From Acinetobacter brisouioides (GTDB lineage: Bacteria; Pseudomonadota; Gammaproteobacteria; Pseudomonadales; Moraxellaceae): a DNA stretch of 64,000 nt. The notes under the pieces are model-generated. The model did not search any database, was not told the DNA's origin, and was given only the letters and a program-made list of their open reading frames with translations. The stretch is from contig NZ_SJNX01000008.1 of assembly GCF_004331075.1 (NCBI RefSeq), forward strand, positions 62,001-126,000, written 5' to 3'. This document shows positions 46,274-54,588 of the stretch, one piece after another (positions within the stretch are counted from its first letter, which is position 1; each line of letters opens with the position of its first letter). A program made the translations under genes and the position numbers.

Positions 46274-47560
46274 TTAATGAATGATTTTACAGCTACTCGT
46301 TTCATCTACATTACAAATACTCGCATGTGCCATCGCACGGTCTTGAGTATTTTCAGAAAATACAGCTGATTTACTTGAAGGATGCGTTTCTGCATGACTA
46401 GAAGCGAAAACTCCTCCACTACCCGATTTTCCTGCCAGTGCCAAAATATCATTGGCAAGCATGTCACCAAATTTGGTATATCCTGAAGCAGAGAAATGCA
46501 CGCCATCTCTGGCAGCATCGCCACGTGCTATCCAGTTTTTCATGCTACAACGGCCACCCATTGCCTCTTGCCAATCCCAAAACAAGGTATGAGCTTGACT
46601 GGCAACTTGGCGCTGCATATTTTGAAATACACTTAATTGTGTTGGACGTATACCACACTCACCCGATTTGTCTTTTAAGCTTTCAGGTGCAGAAACTATC
46701 AGAATTGCACTATGCGGTGAAGCTTCACGAATATCATGAATTCGGTTAAGTAAGATCTGTTTTTGTTGCTCAAGATCATGATAACTGTAGGCTTCATTGG
46801 TTCCATACGCCAAAATAATTAAATCAAATTTGAGTTGCCCAAGCTGCTGTTGCCAATCATTACTCCAGTTATTCCAAGACTGCAATTGCGCACCATTAAC
46901 TCCCAGTGCAGAAACAATTGCACCTGAACCTGTTGCATTTTTTGCCCACCAGCCACCCAATGCCGATTGCGGATTATGTGGCGCCGTAATTGTAAAAGGT
47001 AAATGGGCTTCGAAAGTTTGCAATTGCCATGTGTTATTTTTAATTGGCGCGCTTAAACGAAAATGCTGACCACGACTGTCTGTAATCTGAAAGTCACTAT
47101 CTCCAGCACCCTGACGAATACTGACGGTAATCTTTTGTAGTTGTTCTGACTGTTTGGCTTTAATGGTGAGCGTAGCACCATCCGTAGCAGGATGGGCAAT
47201 TAATCCACCTAAGGTATAGTTTTCATTGGCCTGAGTGCGAATCGAAATAGGCTGCCAATTGTTATTTTCGTAACCGAAACGAGTCAGGCGCTGACCAGAA
47301 AAATACATGGGCATTCCCCAACCCATTCCGCCATTTCCTAAAGTATTTTGTAATGTGGTTCTTAAAGCATTACTCATATAGTCCGCAGCGGTGTGTGAAT
47401 CGCCGAACTGAACGACATTGAGCTTGTGTTGCTGAATGCTTTTAACCAGTTGAGGAGTATTGGGTTCTTGGAAATTGGAGAGATTGCCTGCAAATGCAGA
47501 AATATGAATAACAGATGCAGCCAACAAAAGGCCGCACCGTTTTAATTCTTTCATTTTCAT
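46274..47560 (-). CDS. Exported SGNH/GDSL esterase-like protein
   Basis: A 428-residue protein with a signal peptide (RCGLLLAASVIHISAFAG, cleavage near 24) and an SGNH hydrolase fold. Block I is VVQFGDSHTAADYM with the nucleophile Ser55, the Gly/Asn blocks include ILAYGTNEAYSYHD, and the catalytic DxxH is DGVHFSASGY. A beta-rich insert (about 140-200) separates the first blocks. Last of a three-gene leftward operon after an MBOAT acyltransferase and a second SGNH protein. In such systems the SGNH protein transfers or removes acetyl groups on an envelope polymer in the periplasm. Confidence 0.83.
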   Translation of the reverse strand: MKMKELKRCGLLLAASVIHISAFAGNLSNFQEPNTPQLVKSIQQHKLNVVQFGDSHTAADYMSNALRTTLQNTLGNGGMGWGMPMYFSGQRLTRFGYENNNWQPISIRTQANENYTLGGLIAHPATDGATLTIKAKQSEQLQKITVSIRQGAGDSDFQITDSRGQHFRLSAPIKNNTWQLQTFEAHLPFTITAPHNPQSALGGWWAKNATGSGAIVSALGVNGAQLQSWNNWSNDWQQQLGQLKFDLIILAYGTNEAYSYHDLEQQKQILLNRIHDIREASPHSAILIVSAPESLKDKSGECGIRPTQLSVFQNMQRQVASQAHTLFWDWQEAMGGRCSMKNWIARGDAARDGVHFSASGYTKFGDMLANDILALAGKSGSGGVFASSHAETHPSSKSAVFSENTQDRAMAHASICNVDETSSCKIIH

Positions 47561-47572
47561 TCAAAAATCGCT

Positions 47573-48652
47573 TTAATTTGTTAAATGTAAGTATTGCAAA
47601 ATATTGTGCGCGATGATTTTCTGTCCTTCAACTGTAAAATGTATCCCATCCGCACTCCGCATTTTCACATTTCCATTTTCTGTGTTGAGTGTTTCTGCAA
47701 AATGGTTGTTTTTTCCACCAACAATTGGGCGGGAGTCAATCACGAATTCTTGCGCTTTTTGCACTTCACTTTGAATGACTTGATTCAAATAGATCATTTG
47801 TTCATTTAGCTGATCTTTATGCATGTTCGGTGGTGTCAACCACATCACACTGACATGATGTTTACGTGCTTCATTTAAAATACTGTCAATACGGGCACGA
47901 TATTCTGCTTCCCATTCTGAAGACTTAAAGGTAAGCCAATGTTTGGTTGATGCATTAAACATATCCCAAGGGTCATTCGGCCCTAAAAATACAATCATTA
48001 CTTTAATGCGTGGGTTGCTGTTTAATGTTTCACGAATGGTTTTTGGCCAGTCAAAGAATTTTGGATAAGTCAGCCCTGTGCTTTGTTTACTCAAGTTCAC
48101 TGTCTGAATACCTTTTTCTTCGAGAACTTTTTGTACATGTGGCGCAACCCCTTGCATCATGGAGTCACCCGCAAAAAAGACCTGATCTTGTCCCGTCAAT
48201 ATAAAGCGTTGGTCAAATGCCTGTTTGGCTTTTTGTTTTTCGAGCAACGCCAATTTAATCTGTTCTTCTTTTAAGCGTTTTGCTTCGGCGGCTTTATATT
48301 CAGGTGTATATGCATAATCTTGATTAAACCCGTCAATCATACGACTGTTGATTTGATTGACATGCTCATCATATTGCCCATTTTCACGATATAAATAATC
48401 ACCAATTTCTCCACCCAGATGCCAGATATGAAACTGATCTAAAATCGCAAATGGACTATCTTTATGATAGGTCTGCTGAAAATAAGCATTGACCGAATTT
48501 TGCATAATCCATATGGACGTTAAGGCAAAAGCCAGCAAAATAAAAAGCACATATAAAAAATTCTGACGCTGCGCCAGATGATCCTGAACACATTCGGGTT
48601 GTTGAGTTTGTTCTAATGATGAACTGATAATATCCGTGTCAGAAGTTTGCAT
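47573..48652 (-). CDS. Membrane-anchored SGNH acyltransferase-like protein
   Basis: A 359-residue protein with a cytoplasmic start, one membrane segment at about 32-52 (LYVLFILLAFALTSIWIM), a coiled helical stretch and a periplasmic SGNH domain. Block I is VFFAGDSMMQGVAPHV, the third block IVFLGPNDPWDM, and the catalytic pair DGIHFTVEGQ. This resembles DUF459/AlgX-type partners of MBOAT proteins. Its start overlaps the MBOAT stop by 14 bases, indicating coupling. The acceptor polymer cannot be read from the sequence. Confidence 0.83.
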   Translation of the reverse strand: MQTSDTDIISSSLEQTQQPECVQDHLAQRQNFLYVLFILLAFALTSIWIMQNSVNAYFQQTYHKDSPFAILDQFHIWHLGGEIGDYLYRENGQYDEHVNQINSRMIDGFNQDYAYTPEYKAAEAKRLKEEQIKLALLEKQKAKQAFDQRFILTGQDQVFFAGDSMMQGVAPHVQKVLEEKGIQTVNLSKQSTGLTYPKFFDWPKTIRETLNSNPRIKVMIVFLGPNDPWDMFNASTKHWLTFKSSEWEAEYRARIDSILNEARKHHVSVMWLTPPNMHKDQLNEQMIYLNQVIQSEVQKAQEFVIDSRPIVGGKNNHFAETLNTENGNVKMRSADGIHFTVEGQKIIAHNILQYLHLTN

Positions 48653-50138
48653 AAATAAATCCTGGAATACCTGAAGGTGCGCAGATCAGCACAAGTAAAA
48701 ACACGATAAATAAAGGAATTGAAACGGCATATTTGGGAATTCGGCTAAAAACTTCAGCCAATTTGTGCGTGTTATTTCGCACCAAAGGATAAAGTACCCA
48801 AGCAAGCAGCAATACACCTAGCAAATACAATGGGTTGTTTGACCAAGACACATTCACTGTGTTGCTAAATAGCGCATGGAAAACTTGTAGTGCTTCATCT
48901 AAACTTTTTGCTCGGAAAAATACAAAGCAGAAACAAACAAAGTGAATCGTGAAAAATATGCCAACTGCTTTGCCTAACCAGCCCGTATTTGCCAATACAT
49001 TACGAGACTCTCTTGGCGTGACCTGACGGACTTTTTCATAAATTTTATCGCCAATATTCAGCGCAACTAAACCAACGCCGTGTAATAGCCCCCACAAGAA
49101 GAAGTTCCAGCCTGAACCGTGCCACACGCCAGACAAGACCATAGCAATCAATAAATTCGCTTGTGTACGTGCAAACCCACCACGGCTTCCCCCCAGTGGA
49201 ATATAAATATGGTCACGAATCCAAGTTGACAAGCTAATATGCCATTTGTCCCAGAAATCTCGAATATTATGTGCTAACAGTGGCGCGCGGAAATTGACAG
49301 GTAAACGGAAACCAAGCAGTAGACCAAATGCAATCATCATTTCGCTATAACCAGAGAAATCGAGAAATAATTGCAAGGTATAGCCATAAATGGCGCACAA
49401 TACTTCTAAAGAATGATATTGCATCGGGTTGGCAAATACAGGATTGACCCAATGATCTGCAAGCCAGCCTGCAATCCACCATTTTTTAATCAGTGCCAGT
49501 AAAATTAGTGCAAAAGCCAAACTTGGATACAAAATCTTGCGTGGTTCAGTTTGGCAAATCTGTGCACTCATTCCACAAGGTTGTTGATTGATGTCAGTCA
49601 AGCCTTTGGCACTTTGTGCGCGAGCAATTGGCCCTGCCGTAATGGTGGTAAAAAATGAAAAATGGAGTAGCAGCTGTGGCAAATTAAAACGTGGAACTTC
49701 TATTTCATTTTGATAACGACTTGATAGATAGCTAATCGATTGAAATGAGTAATAAGAAATTCCCAAAGGCAACAATAAATTCGAAGCCAAAAATGAACTG
49801 TCTAAATGCATTGCATCAAGTACAAGGCTGGTTTCCTGGCGAAAGAAGTCATAATATTTAAAAAATGCCAATTGAATCAGCGTGAGAATAAGCCCTGAAA
49901 CAAAGATTTTTTTCTTATGTTGCTGCCAGCGATCCATGGCAATAGAAAGTGCATAAATAACACAGCTATAACTGGCAATAATAGTCACTGCAATCCAGTT
50001 AGACATTAATAAAATACATAAATAACTGGCGATAATCAGCACAATATTTTGTATTTGAGGCATCTTCCGTAAGCCCCAATATAGACAGAAAAAACCTATA
50101 AAAGAGAGTGCGAACTCAATTGAAAGAAAGGAAAACAT
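48639..50138 (-). CDS. MBOAT-family O-acyltransferase (AlgI/PatA-like)
   Basis: Polytopic membrane acyltransferase that moves acetyl groups across the inner membrane. I chose the ATG giving MFSFLSIEFALSFIGFFCLYWGLRK, the typical AlgI-type N terminus; a GTG ten codons earlier lies directly beside a TATAAT box and is unlikely. The 499 residues contain the family segments GPIARAQ, LFLDFSGYSEMMIAFGLLLGFRLPVNF, RDFWDKWHISLSTWIRDHIYIPLGG and the essential histidine in SGVWHGSGWNFFLWGLLHG. First gene of the operon with the two SGNH proteins. The modified polymer may be peptidoglycan or a surface polysaccharide. Confidence 0.9.
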   Translation of the reverse strand: MFSFLSIEFALSFIGFFCLYWGLRKMPQIQNIVLIIASYLCILLMSNWIAVTIIASYSCVIYALSIAMDRWQQHKKKIFVSGLILTLIQLAFFKYYDFFRQETSLVLDAMHLDSSFLASNLLLPLGISYYSFQSISYLSSRYQNEIEVPRFNLPQLLLHFSFFTTITAGPIARAQSAKGLTDINQQPCGMSAQICQTEPRKILYPSLAFALILLALIKKWWIAGWLADHWVNPVFANPMQYHSLEVLCAIYGYTLQLFLDFSGYSEMMIAFGLLLGFRLPVNFRAPLLAHNIRDFWDKWHISLSTWIRDHIYIPLGGSRGGFARTQANLLIAMVLSGVWHGSGWNFFLWGLLHGVGLVALNIGDKIYEKVRQVTPRESRNVLANTGWLGKAVGIFFTIHFVCFCFVFFRAKSLDEALQVFHALFSNTVNVSWSNNPLYLLGVLLLAWVLYPLVRNNTHKLAEVFSRIPKYAVSIPLFIVFLLVLICAPSGIPGFIYANF

Positions 50139-50503
50139 GAGTGAAAAGGTTGCACATAAAATTTTCACGCATATTATACTAAGTTTCTACAAAAAGTATG
50201 ATCTCTTATAAAAATAATAAAAATATCATGCTGATAGTTTTTTCCTATTGGTGAAATTTTTAATCATATAAACCACTGATATTTATTAAATAAATTAATT
50301 TACAAATAGCAATTCTTTGTAATACAATAACTTGCATAATATCCATTTACTTAAAAAAAATGATTCAATGTTTTTTCTGATGGTCATGGTTATTCTTTGT
50401 TTTTATTACAATTATACGCAAAGAATAACAAAATCCATTTTTTATACACATATTTTCTGTATATTTATTAATAAATTATATAGATCTTAGAAAAGGGGCA
50501 AAA
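50139..50503. promoter_or_regulatory. Divergent MBOAT/ArsR promoter region
   Basis: AT-rich 365 bases. On the minus strand TATAAT (50173-50178) lies about 35 bases before the MBOAT start codon. On the plus side an 11-bp inverted repeat lies upstream of the ArsR-type gene. No gene is supported. Confidence 0.55.
50389..50429. promoter_or_regulatory. Inverted repeat upstream of the ArsR-type regulator
   Basis: Perfect arms GTTATTCTTTG and CAAAGAATAAC separated by 19 bases, 75 bases before the regulator start. A good candidate for its own operator. Confidence 0.6.
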
Positions 50504-50833
50504 ATGAACGAACCACTGGATATTGATGTGATTCGTGAGTTATCAGATGATATCGTAAGTGTACTCAAGTCACTGGGCAATAAAGACCGTTTGCTGATTT
50601 TGAGTTTACTGATGAATGAAGAGCTGAATGTTTCTGAAATTGAAATGAAAAGTCAAATTCTACAACCAACACTCTCCCAGCAACTCATGATTTTGCGTAA
50701 AAATAATATCGTCACCACTCGCCGTTCAGGCAAACAAATTTTTTACTCTATAAAAGATCAACGTTTTATCAAAATCTTAAACAATATTTATCATTTCCAT
50801 CTTGCCTCTCCTGCAGTATTAATTGCAGAGTAA
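50504..50833 (+). CDS. ArsR/SmtB-family regulator
   Basis: Small winged-helix repressor of 109 residues (VLKSLGNKDRLLILSLLMNEELNVSEIE; LQPTLSQQLMILRKNNIVTTRRSGKQIFYSI). There is no cysteine in the protein and no metal-site histidine cluster except HFH near the end, so a redox or thiol sensor like BigR is also unlikely; the signal is unknown. AGAAAAGGGG precedes the ATG. The next gene, sstT, lies 242 bases downstream beyond a long inverted repeat, so co-regulation is possible but not shown. Confidence 0.88.
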   Translation: MNEPLDIDVIRELSDDIVSVLKSLGNKDRLLILSLLMNEELNVSEIEMKSQILQPTLSQQLMILRKNNIVTTRRSGKQIFYSIKDQRFIKILNNIYHFHLASPAVLIAE

Positions 50834-50840
50834 GGTATGC

Positions 50841-50912
50841 TTAATTAAACGGTGATTTTTGTTTATTTTAACAACAAACTATAAGATTACGCCTTATTCA
50901 CCGTTTAATTAA
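50841..50912. repeat. 15-bp perfect inverted repeat between ArsR gene and sstT
   Basis: Arms TTAATTAAACGGTGA and TCACCGTTTAATTAA flank 42 bases. The T-run lies on the minus-strand side, so it is not a standard terminator for the upstream gene. It could be a small mobile hairpin remnant or a leader structure. Confidence 0.8.
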
Positions 50913-51075
50913 AAAATATTTAAAATCAAACTCTTAAATAATAATATTTTCATTTCATTCATAATATTCGGCTTTTTATCGCAATAAAAATGCAAGATTT
51001 TGGGTTTTTTCTATAGAATACTCAACCTTTCTTTTCTGTAGGTTTAGAACCTTAATTGGTTTTTAAGGCGTTCTT

Positions 51076-52278
51076 ATGCTTTTAGCTATTAAGCAATCTA
51101 GTTTAGTGACTAGAATTGTAATTGCGATTATTTTAGGGGTTTCTGTTGCCCTGTTCTTCCCAAACGTTGCACCTTACTTGAGCCTTTTAGGTGATATTTT
51201 CATTAAGGCATTGAAATCAGTTGCACCTATTTTAGTGTTTGTACTGGTCATTTCCTCAATTGCAAATTTTCAGGCAGCGCAAAGCGCTAAAAATTTCAAA
51301 CCTGTTTTGATTATGTATACAGTAGGCATGTTACTTGCCGCTCTAAGCGCTGTCATCGCTGATCATTTATTTCCAACAACACTTATTTTGCATTTAGCCA
51401 GTGACCAGTCTTTACAGCCACCAAACAGTTTAAGTGTAGTTCTTAAAAATTTGGTCTTGAGTTTTGTCTCTAATCCAATCATTGCATTAAGCGAAGCCAA
51501 TTTTATTGGGATTTTGGCTTGGGCATTAATTCTTGGCGTAGCGTTTCGTCATAGTTCAAATTCAACCAAAGCCTTCTTGCACGACAGTGCAGAAGCCATT
51601 GGAAAAGTGATTAAACTGGTGATTGGGTTTGCACCAGTGGGGATTTTTGGTTTAGTTGCCGTAACTTTTGCGAACTCAGGTATAAATACCCTGATTAGCT
51701 ATACACATTTATTGGCTGTTTTACTCGGCACGATGTTCTTTGTTGCTCTAATCATTAACCCGATTATGGTGGCGCTGGTGATTAAAGGTAACCCGTACCC
51801 ATTGGTACTTAAATGCTTACGTGAAAGTGGTATTACTGCATTTTTTACGCGTAGCTCCGCGGCGAATATTCCAGTGAACTTAGATCTCGCTCGCCGTTGT
51901 GGGGTGGATGAATCTACGGCCAATGTGATCATTCCTTTAGGTTCCACCATTAATATGTCTGGTGCAGCCGTGACCATTACCACATTGGCACTGGCGACAG
52001 TGAACACTTTGGGTATTCAGACTGATTTGACCACCATGATCATTTTATGTGTGGTTGCGACCATTTCTGCATGTGGTGCTTCTGGTGTTGCAGGTGGTTC
52101 TTTACTCCTTGTCCCTGTTGCATGTGGTCTATTTGGTATTTCTTCAGAAATTGCTATGCAGGTCGTTGCCATTGGAATGGTCATTAGTGTCTTACAGGAT
52201 TCGACTGAAACTGCACTTAATTCTTCGACTGATGTGTTATTTGTAATTGCAGTTGATCAAGGGTATAAATATAAATAA
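51076..52278 (+). CDS. sstT: Serine/threonine:Na+ symporter SstT
   Basis: Dicarboxylate/amino acid:cation symporter family protein of 400 residues with about eight membrane helices and two re-entrant hairpins. Signature segments are [20 protein letters not shown] (first serine-rich hairpin) and [27 protein letters not shown], which match SstT rather than glutamate carriers. It imports serine and threonine with sodium across the inner membrane. Read in the same direction as the two following genes. Confidence 0.93.
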   Translation: MLLAIKQSSLVTRIVIAIILGVSVALFFPNVAPYLSLLGDIFIKALKSVAPILVFVLVISSIANFQAAQSAKNFKPVLIMYTVGMLLAALSAVIADHLFPTTLILHLASDQSLQPPNSLSVVLKNLVLSFVSNPIIALSEANFIGILAWALILGVAFRHSSNSTKAFLHDSAEAIGKVIKLVIGFAPVGIFGLVAVTFANSGINTLISYTHLLAVLLGTMFFVALIINPIMVALVIKGNPYPLVLKCLRESGITAFFTRSSAANIPVNLDLARRCGVDESTANVIIPLGSTINMSGAAVTITTLALATVNTLGIQTDLTTMIILCVVATISACGASGVAGGSLLLVPVACGLFGISSEIAMQVVAIGMVISVLQDSTETALNSSTDVLFVIAVDQGYKYK

Positions 52279-52301
52279 CTTTTTACTCACATGATCGTGA
52301 T

Positions 52302-52973
52302 ATGCCATTTCAGACATTACCTGTTTGGGTTCAGCTTGGTGCATTTTTTCTTGCCTTCAATGCAGGCATGGTGAATGCACTAGGGTTGTTAAGTATCTGG
52401 CATCAAACCGTTTCGCACATGACAGGCAATGTCAGCATGCTGGCAATTGCCATTGTGCATGGGCAATTCATTCATGCTCTTTATATTATTTGTGTCATTT
52501 TAAGCTTTGTACTGGGTTCTTTATATAGTGGTTATTTACTCGGTAGTAGTCATTTTCAACTCGGACGCCGTTACGGTATTCCCCTTAGTCTTTCTGGACT
52601 ATGTATTTTTCTATGCTGGTTGTTTATTCCTTATTATCCACGCTATGCATTACTTTGGGCGTGTGTTGCAATGGGCATGCAAAATGCCATGGTCAGCCAC
52701 TATAAAGGTGCAATTATTCGAACCACACACCTCACTGGGCTACTAACGGACTTGGGGCTCAATTTTGGTTATTTGTTACGTGGTCTACCTGTAGAAAAAC
52801 GCCGTATCATGTTACTGCTTTTGATTTTGATTGGTTTTTTATGTGGGGGGATACTTGTTACTTGGTTGTATCCTTATTTAAACTTACATACTTTTCTCAT
52901 TCCAGTGTTCCTCAGTTTGACCATGAGTCTAACTTACTGGGCATTGTATCTTCGCAAGCATCTACATCACTAA
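52302..52973 (+). CDS. DUF1275 (YoaK-type) membrane protein
   Basis: Membrane protein of 223 residues with about six hydrophobic segments. The DUF1275 motifs are visible: AFNAGMVNALGLLSIWHQTVSHMTGNVS at the start and GMQNAMVSHYKGAIIRTTHLTGLLTDLG in the middle. The function of the family is unknown. It starts 23 bases after sstT and is followed after 18 bases by a DUF2058 gene, so all three may share a transcript. Confidence 0.9.
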   Translation: MPFQTLPVWVQLGAFFLAFNAGMVNALGLLSIWHQTVSHMTGNVSMLAIAIVHGQFIHALYIICVILSFVLGSLYSGYLLGSSHFQLGRRYGIPLSLSGLCIFLCWLFIPYYPRYALLWACVAMGMQNAMVSHYKGAIIRTTHLTGLLTDLGLNFGYLLRGLPVEKRRIMLLLLILIGFLCGGILVTWLYPYLNLHTFLIPVFLSLTMSLTYWALYLRKHLHH

Positions 52974-52991
52974 TTTTGTTGGATTTATCTT

Positions 52992-53528
52992 ATGGTTAAA
53001 AATGCCTTACAAGCGCAGTTATTGAAAGCGGGTTTAGTCGACAATAAAAAAGCGAAAAAATTGACCAAGCAAGCACAGCATGAACAACGTGCAGGTTTAA
53101 GCAATGATGCTGAAATCAAAGCAAAAATTGCTCAAGATCAGCAACAGAAACAGGAAAAGGATCAGGTGCTCAATTCAGAAAAACAGCGCCAACTTGAAGA
53201 AAAAACGCTAAAAGCCAATATTATTCAAATGATTGGACAACACAAAATTAAGGACACCGATGGCGACAGCATCTATCAATTTATTGATGAAAATAAAATT
53301 AAGAAAGTTTACATTAACCAGCAAATTTATAATGCGCTTGTTGCAGGTAGTTTGGTGATTGCCAAAGAAAATGAGCAATATGCGTATTTGCCTAAAGCGT
53401 TGGCAGACCGTATTGAACAAAAAATGTCGGGCTTTATTTTGTGGAAAAAATCTGACGAAAACCAAGAAACGACAAATGAAGAAGATCCTTATGCAGCATA
53501 TGTCATTCCAGATGATTTAATGTGGTAA
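52992..53528 (+). CDS. DUF2058 (YaiL-type) protein
   Basis: Soluble basic protein of 178 residues with a long charged helix (KAKKLTKQAQHEQRAGLSND) followed by a compact domain (YQFIDENKIKKVYINQQIYNALVAGSLVIAK). The N-terminal MVKNALQAQLLKAGLVDNKKAKK is typical of the family. The molecular role is unknown; relatives are nucleoprotein- or polysome-associated according to general annotation. Confidence 0.88.
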   Translation: MVKNALQAQLLKAGLVDNKKAKKLTKQAQHEQRAGLSNDAEIKAKIAQDQQQKQEKDQVLNSEKQRQLEEKTLKANIIQMIGQHKIKDTDGDSIYQFIDENKIKKVYINQQIYNALVAGSLVIAKENEQYAYLPKALADRIEQKMSGFILWKKSDENQETTNEEDPYAAYVIPDDLMW

Positions 53529-53566
53529 GTCGTAACCTAATCATTATAAAACGTTAATTTTCTTTG

Positions 53567-53636
53567 AACACACCTAAGCCATAGCGATAAAAAAAGTACA
53601 ATAGGTATTCTTTTAGAGATAAGGCTTAGATGTGTT
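53567..53636. repeat. 70-bp element with 14-bp imperfect inverted ends
   Basis: AACACACCTAAGCC and GGCTTAGATGTGTT, complementary except at one position (a G-U pair on the minus strand). Looks like a small hairpin element or a minus-strand stem-loop just before the pseudogene. Confidence 0.6.
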
Positions 53637-53724
53637 TAATTTCTCTTAGTTCTTGCTGAATTTATAAATTTTGGTAAACCAGTTTGCATGCTGAGAAATG
53701 TTCAATGACTTAGGCTTAAATATT

Positions 53725-54507
53725 CTGATTTTTTCTACTTCTATTGCCAATTTTATTACTCAATAAATTATTGTTCGCCGTATTCAAAAAATTTTACTCA
53801 AAATGCCGTTTGCAGCTAATGCTATACTTGCAGAACATAGTGTTATTCAACGGGTTCCAATATTGTCCCAGCATTTATTTTTCTAAGCATTGCATTCACG
53901 ACCAGTGAAATTCTAAATGTGTTTAATACACTATATCAGCACAACTCAAATTCATGTAATAACCTGATTAAGGGCTATTTACAGCTTAAAAGTTATTGGT
54001 CGAAAGCATTTAACTTTCCTCATACGGCATGATCCAAATTGATGACTGGATTGAAATATCACCACTGCATACAAATTACGACGTCATTAATATGTAATTA
54101 CAATTCATAACTGTATATCAAATTGAATAGCATCAAAAATTAAAAGGCTTTTTGTTATTAAATAATGACTTAAGTTCTAAAAATGAACTAAATTGGTTCA
54201 ATAATAAACTTTCCAATCAATCTCAATATAATCAGCGCCGTTTAACCAATCTTGGAACATCTTGAGCTTATGTTCAGTTGAAGATATTGCTCAAATCAGA
54301 CGTTAATTATGTGTCAATTAAATCGACTAGTATGGGAGATTACCCATCGAAGCTTATGCTTTGATCAATACAATGGTCTGGATTGAATATGAAAATATTT
54401 AAGCTGAATTTTTTGATCGTGTAATTTCGATTTTACCTGAGTTTGGTTTGCACATTTATCAGCCTGTATCACAAGTTGAACGACAACAGAGCATTGCGAC
54501 TAAATAA
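53725..54507 (+). pseudogene. Decayed YbdG-like mechanosensitive channel gene
   Basis: Fragments of an MscS-superfamily (YbdG-like) channel appear in order across all three frames. LIFSTSIANFITQ, stop, IIVRRIQK and AEHSVIQRVPIL start at 53725. IVPAFIFLSIAF and NNLIKGYLQL start at 53862, and MIQIDDWIEISPLH at 54029. QRRLTNLGTS follows near 54233, and EAYALINTMVWIEYENI, stop, AEFFDRVISILPEFGLHIYQ runs from 54349. The RRLTNLGT and ILPEFGL strings are strongly family-specific. At least three frameshifts, two in-frame stops and a large internal loss rule out function. Confidence 0.8.
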
Positions 54508-54588
54508 TTTCAAACATTAAATCTGCACATTACATTTTCTTCAAAGCGAATTTTCGGTTTAATACACGCATAGCTTTGGAGATATGTA

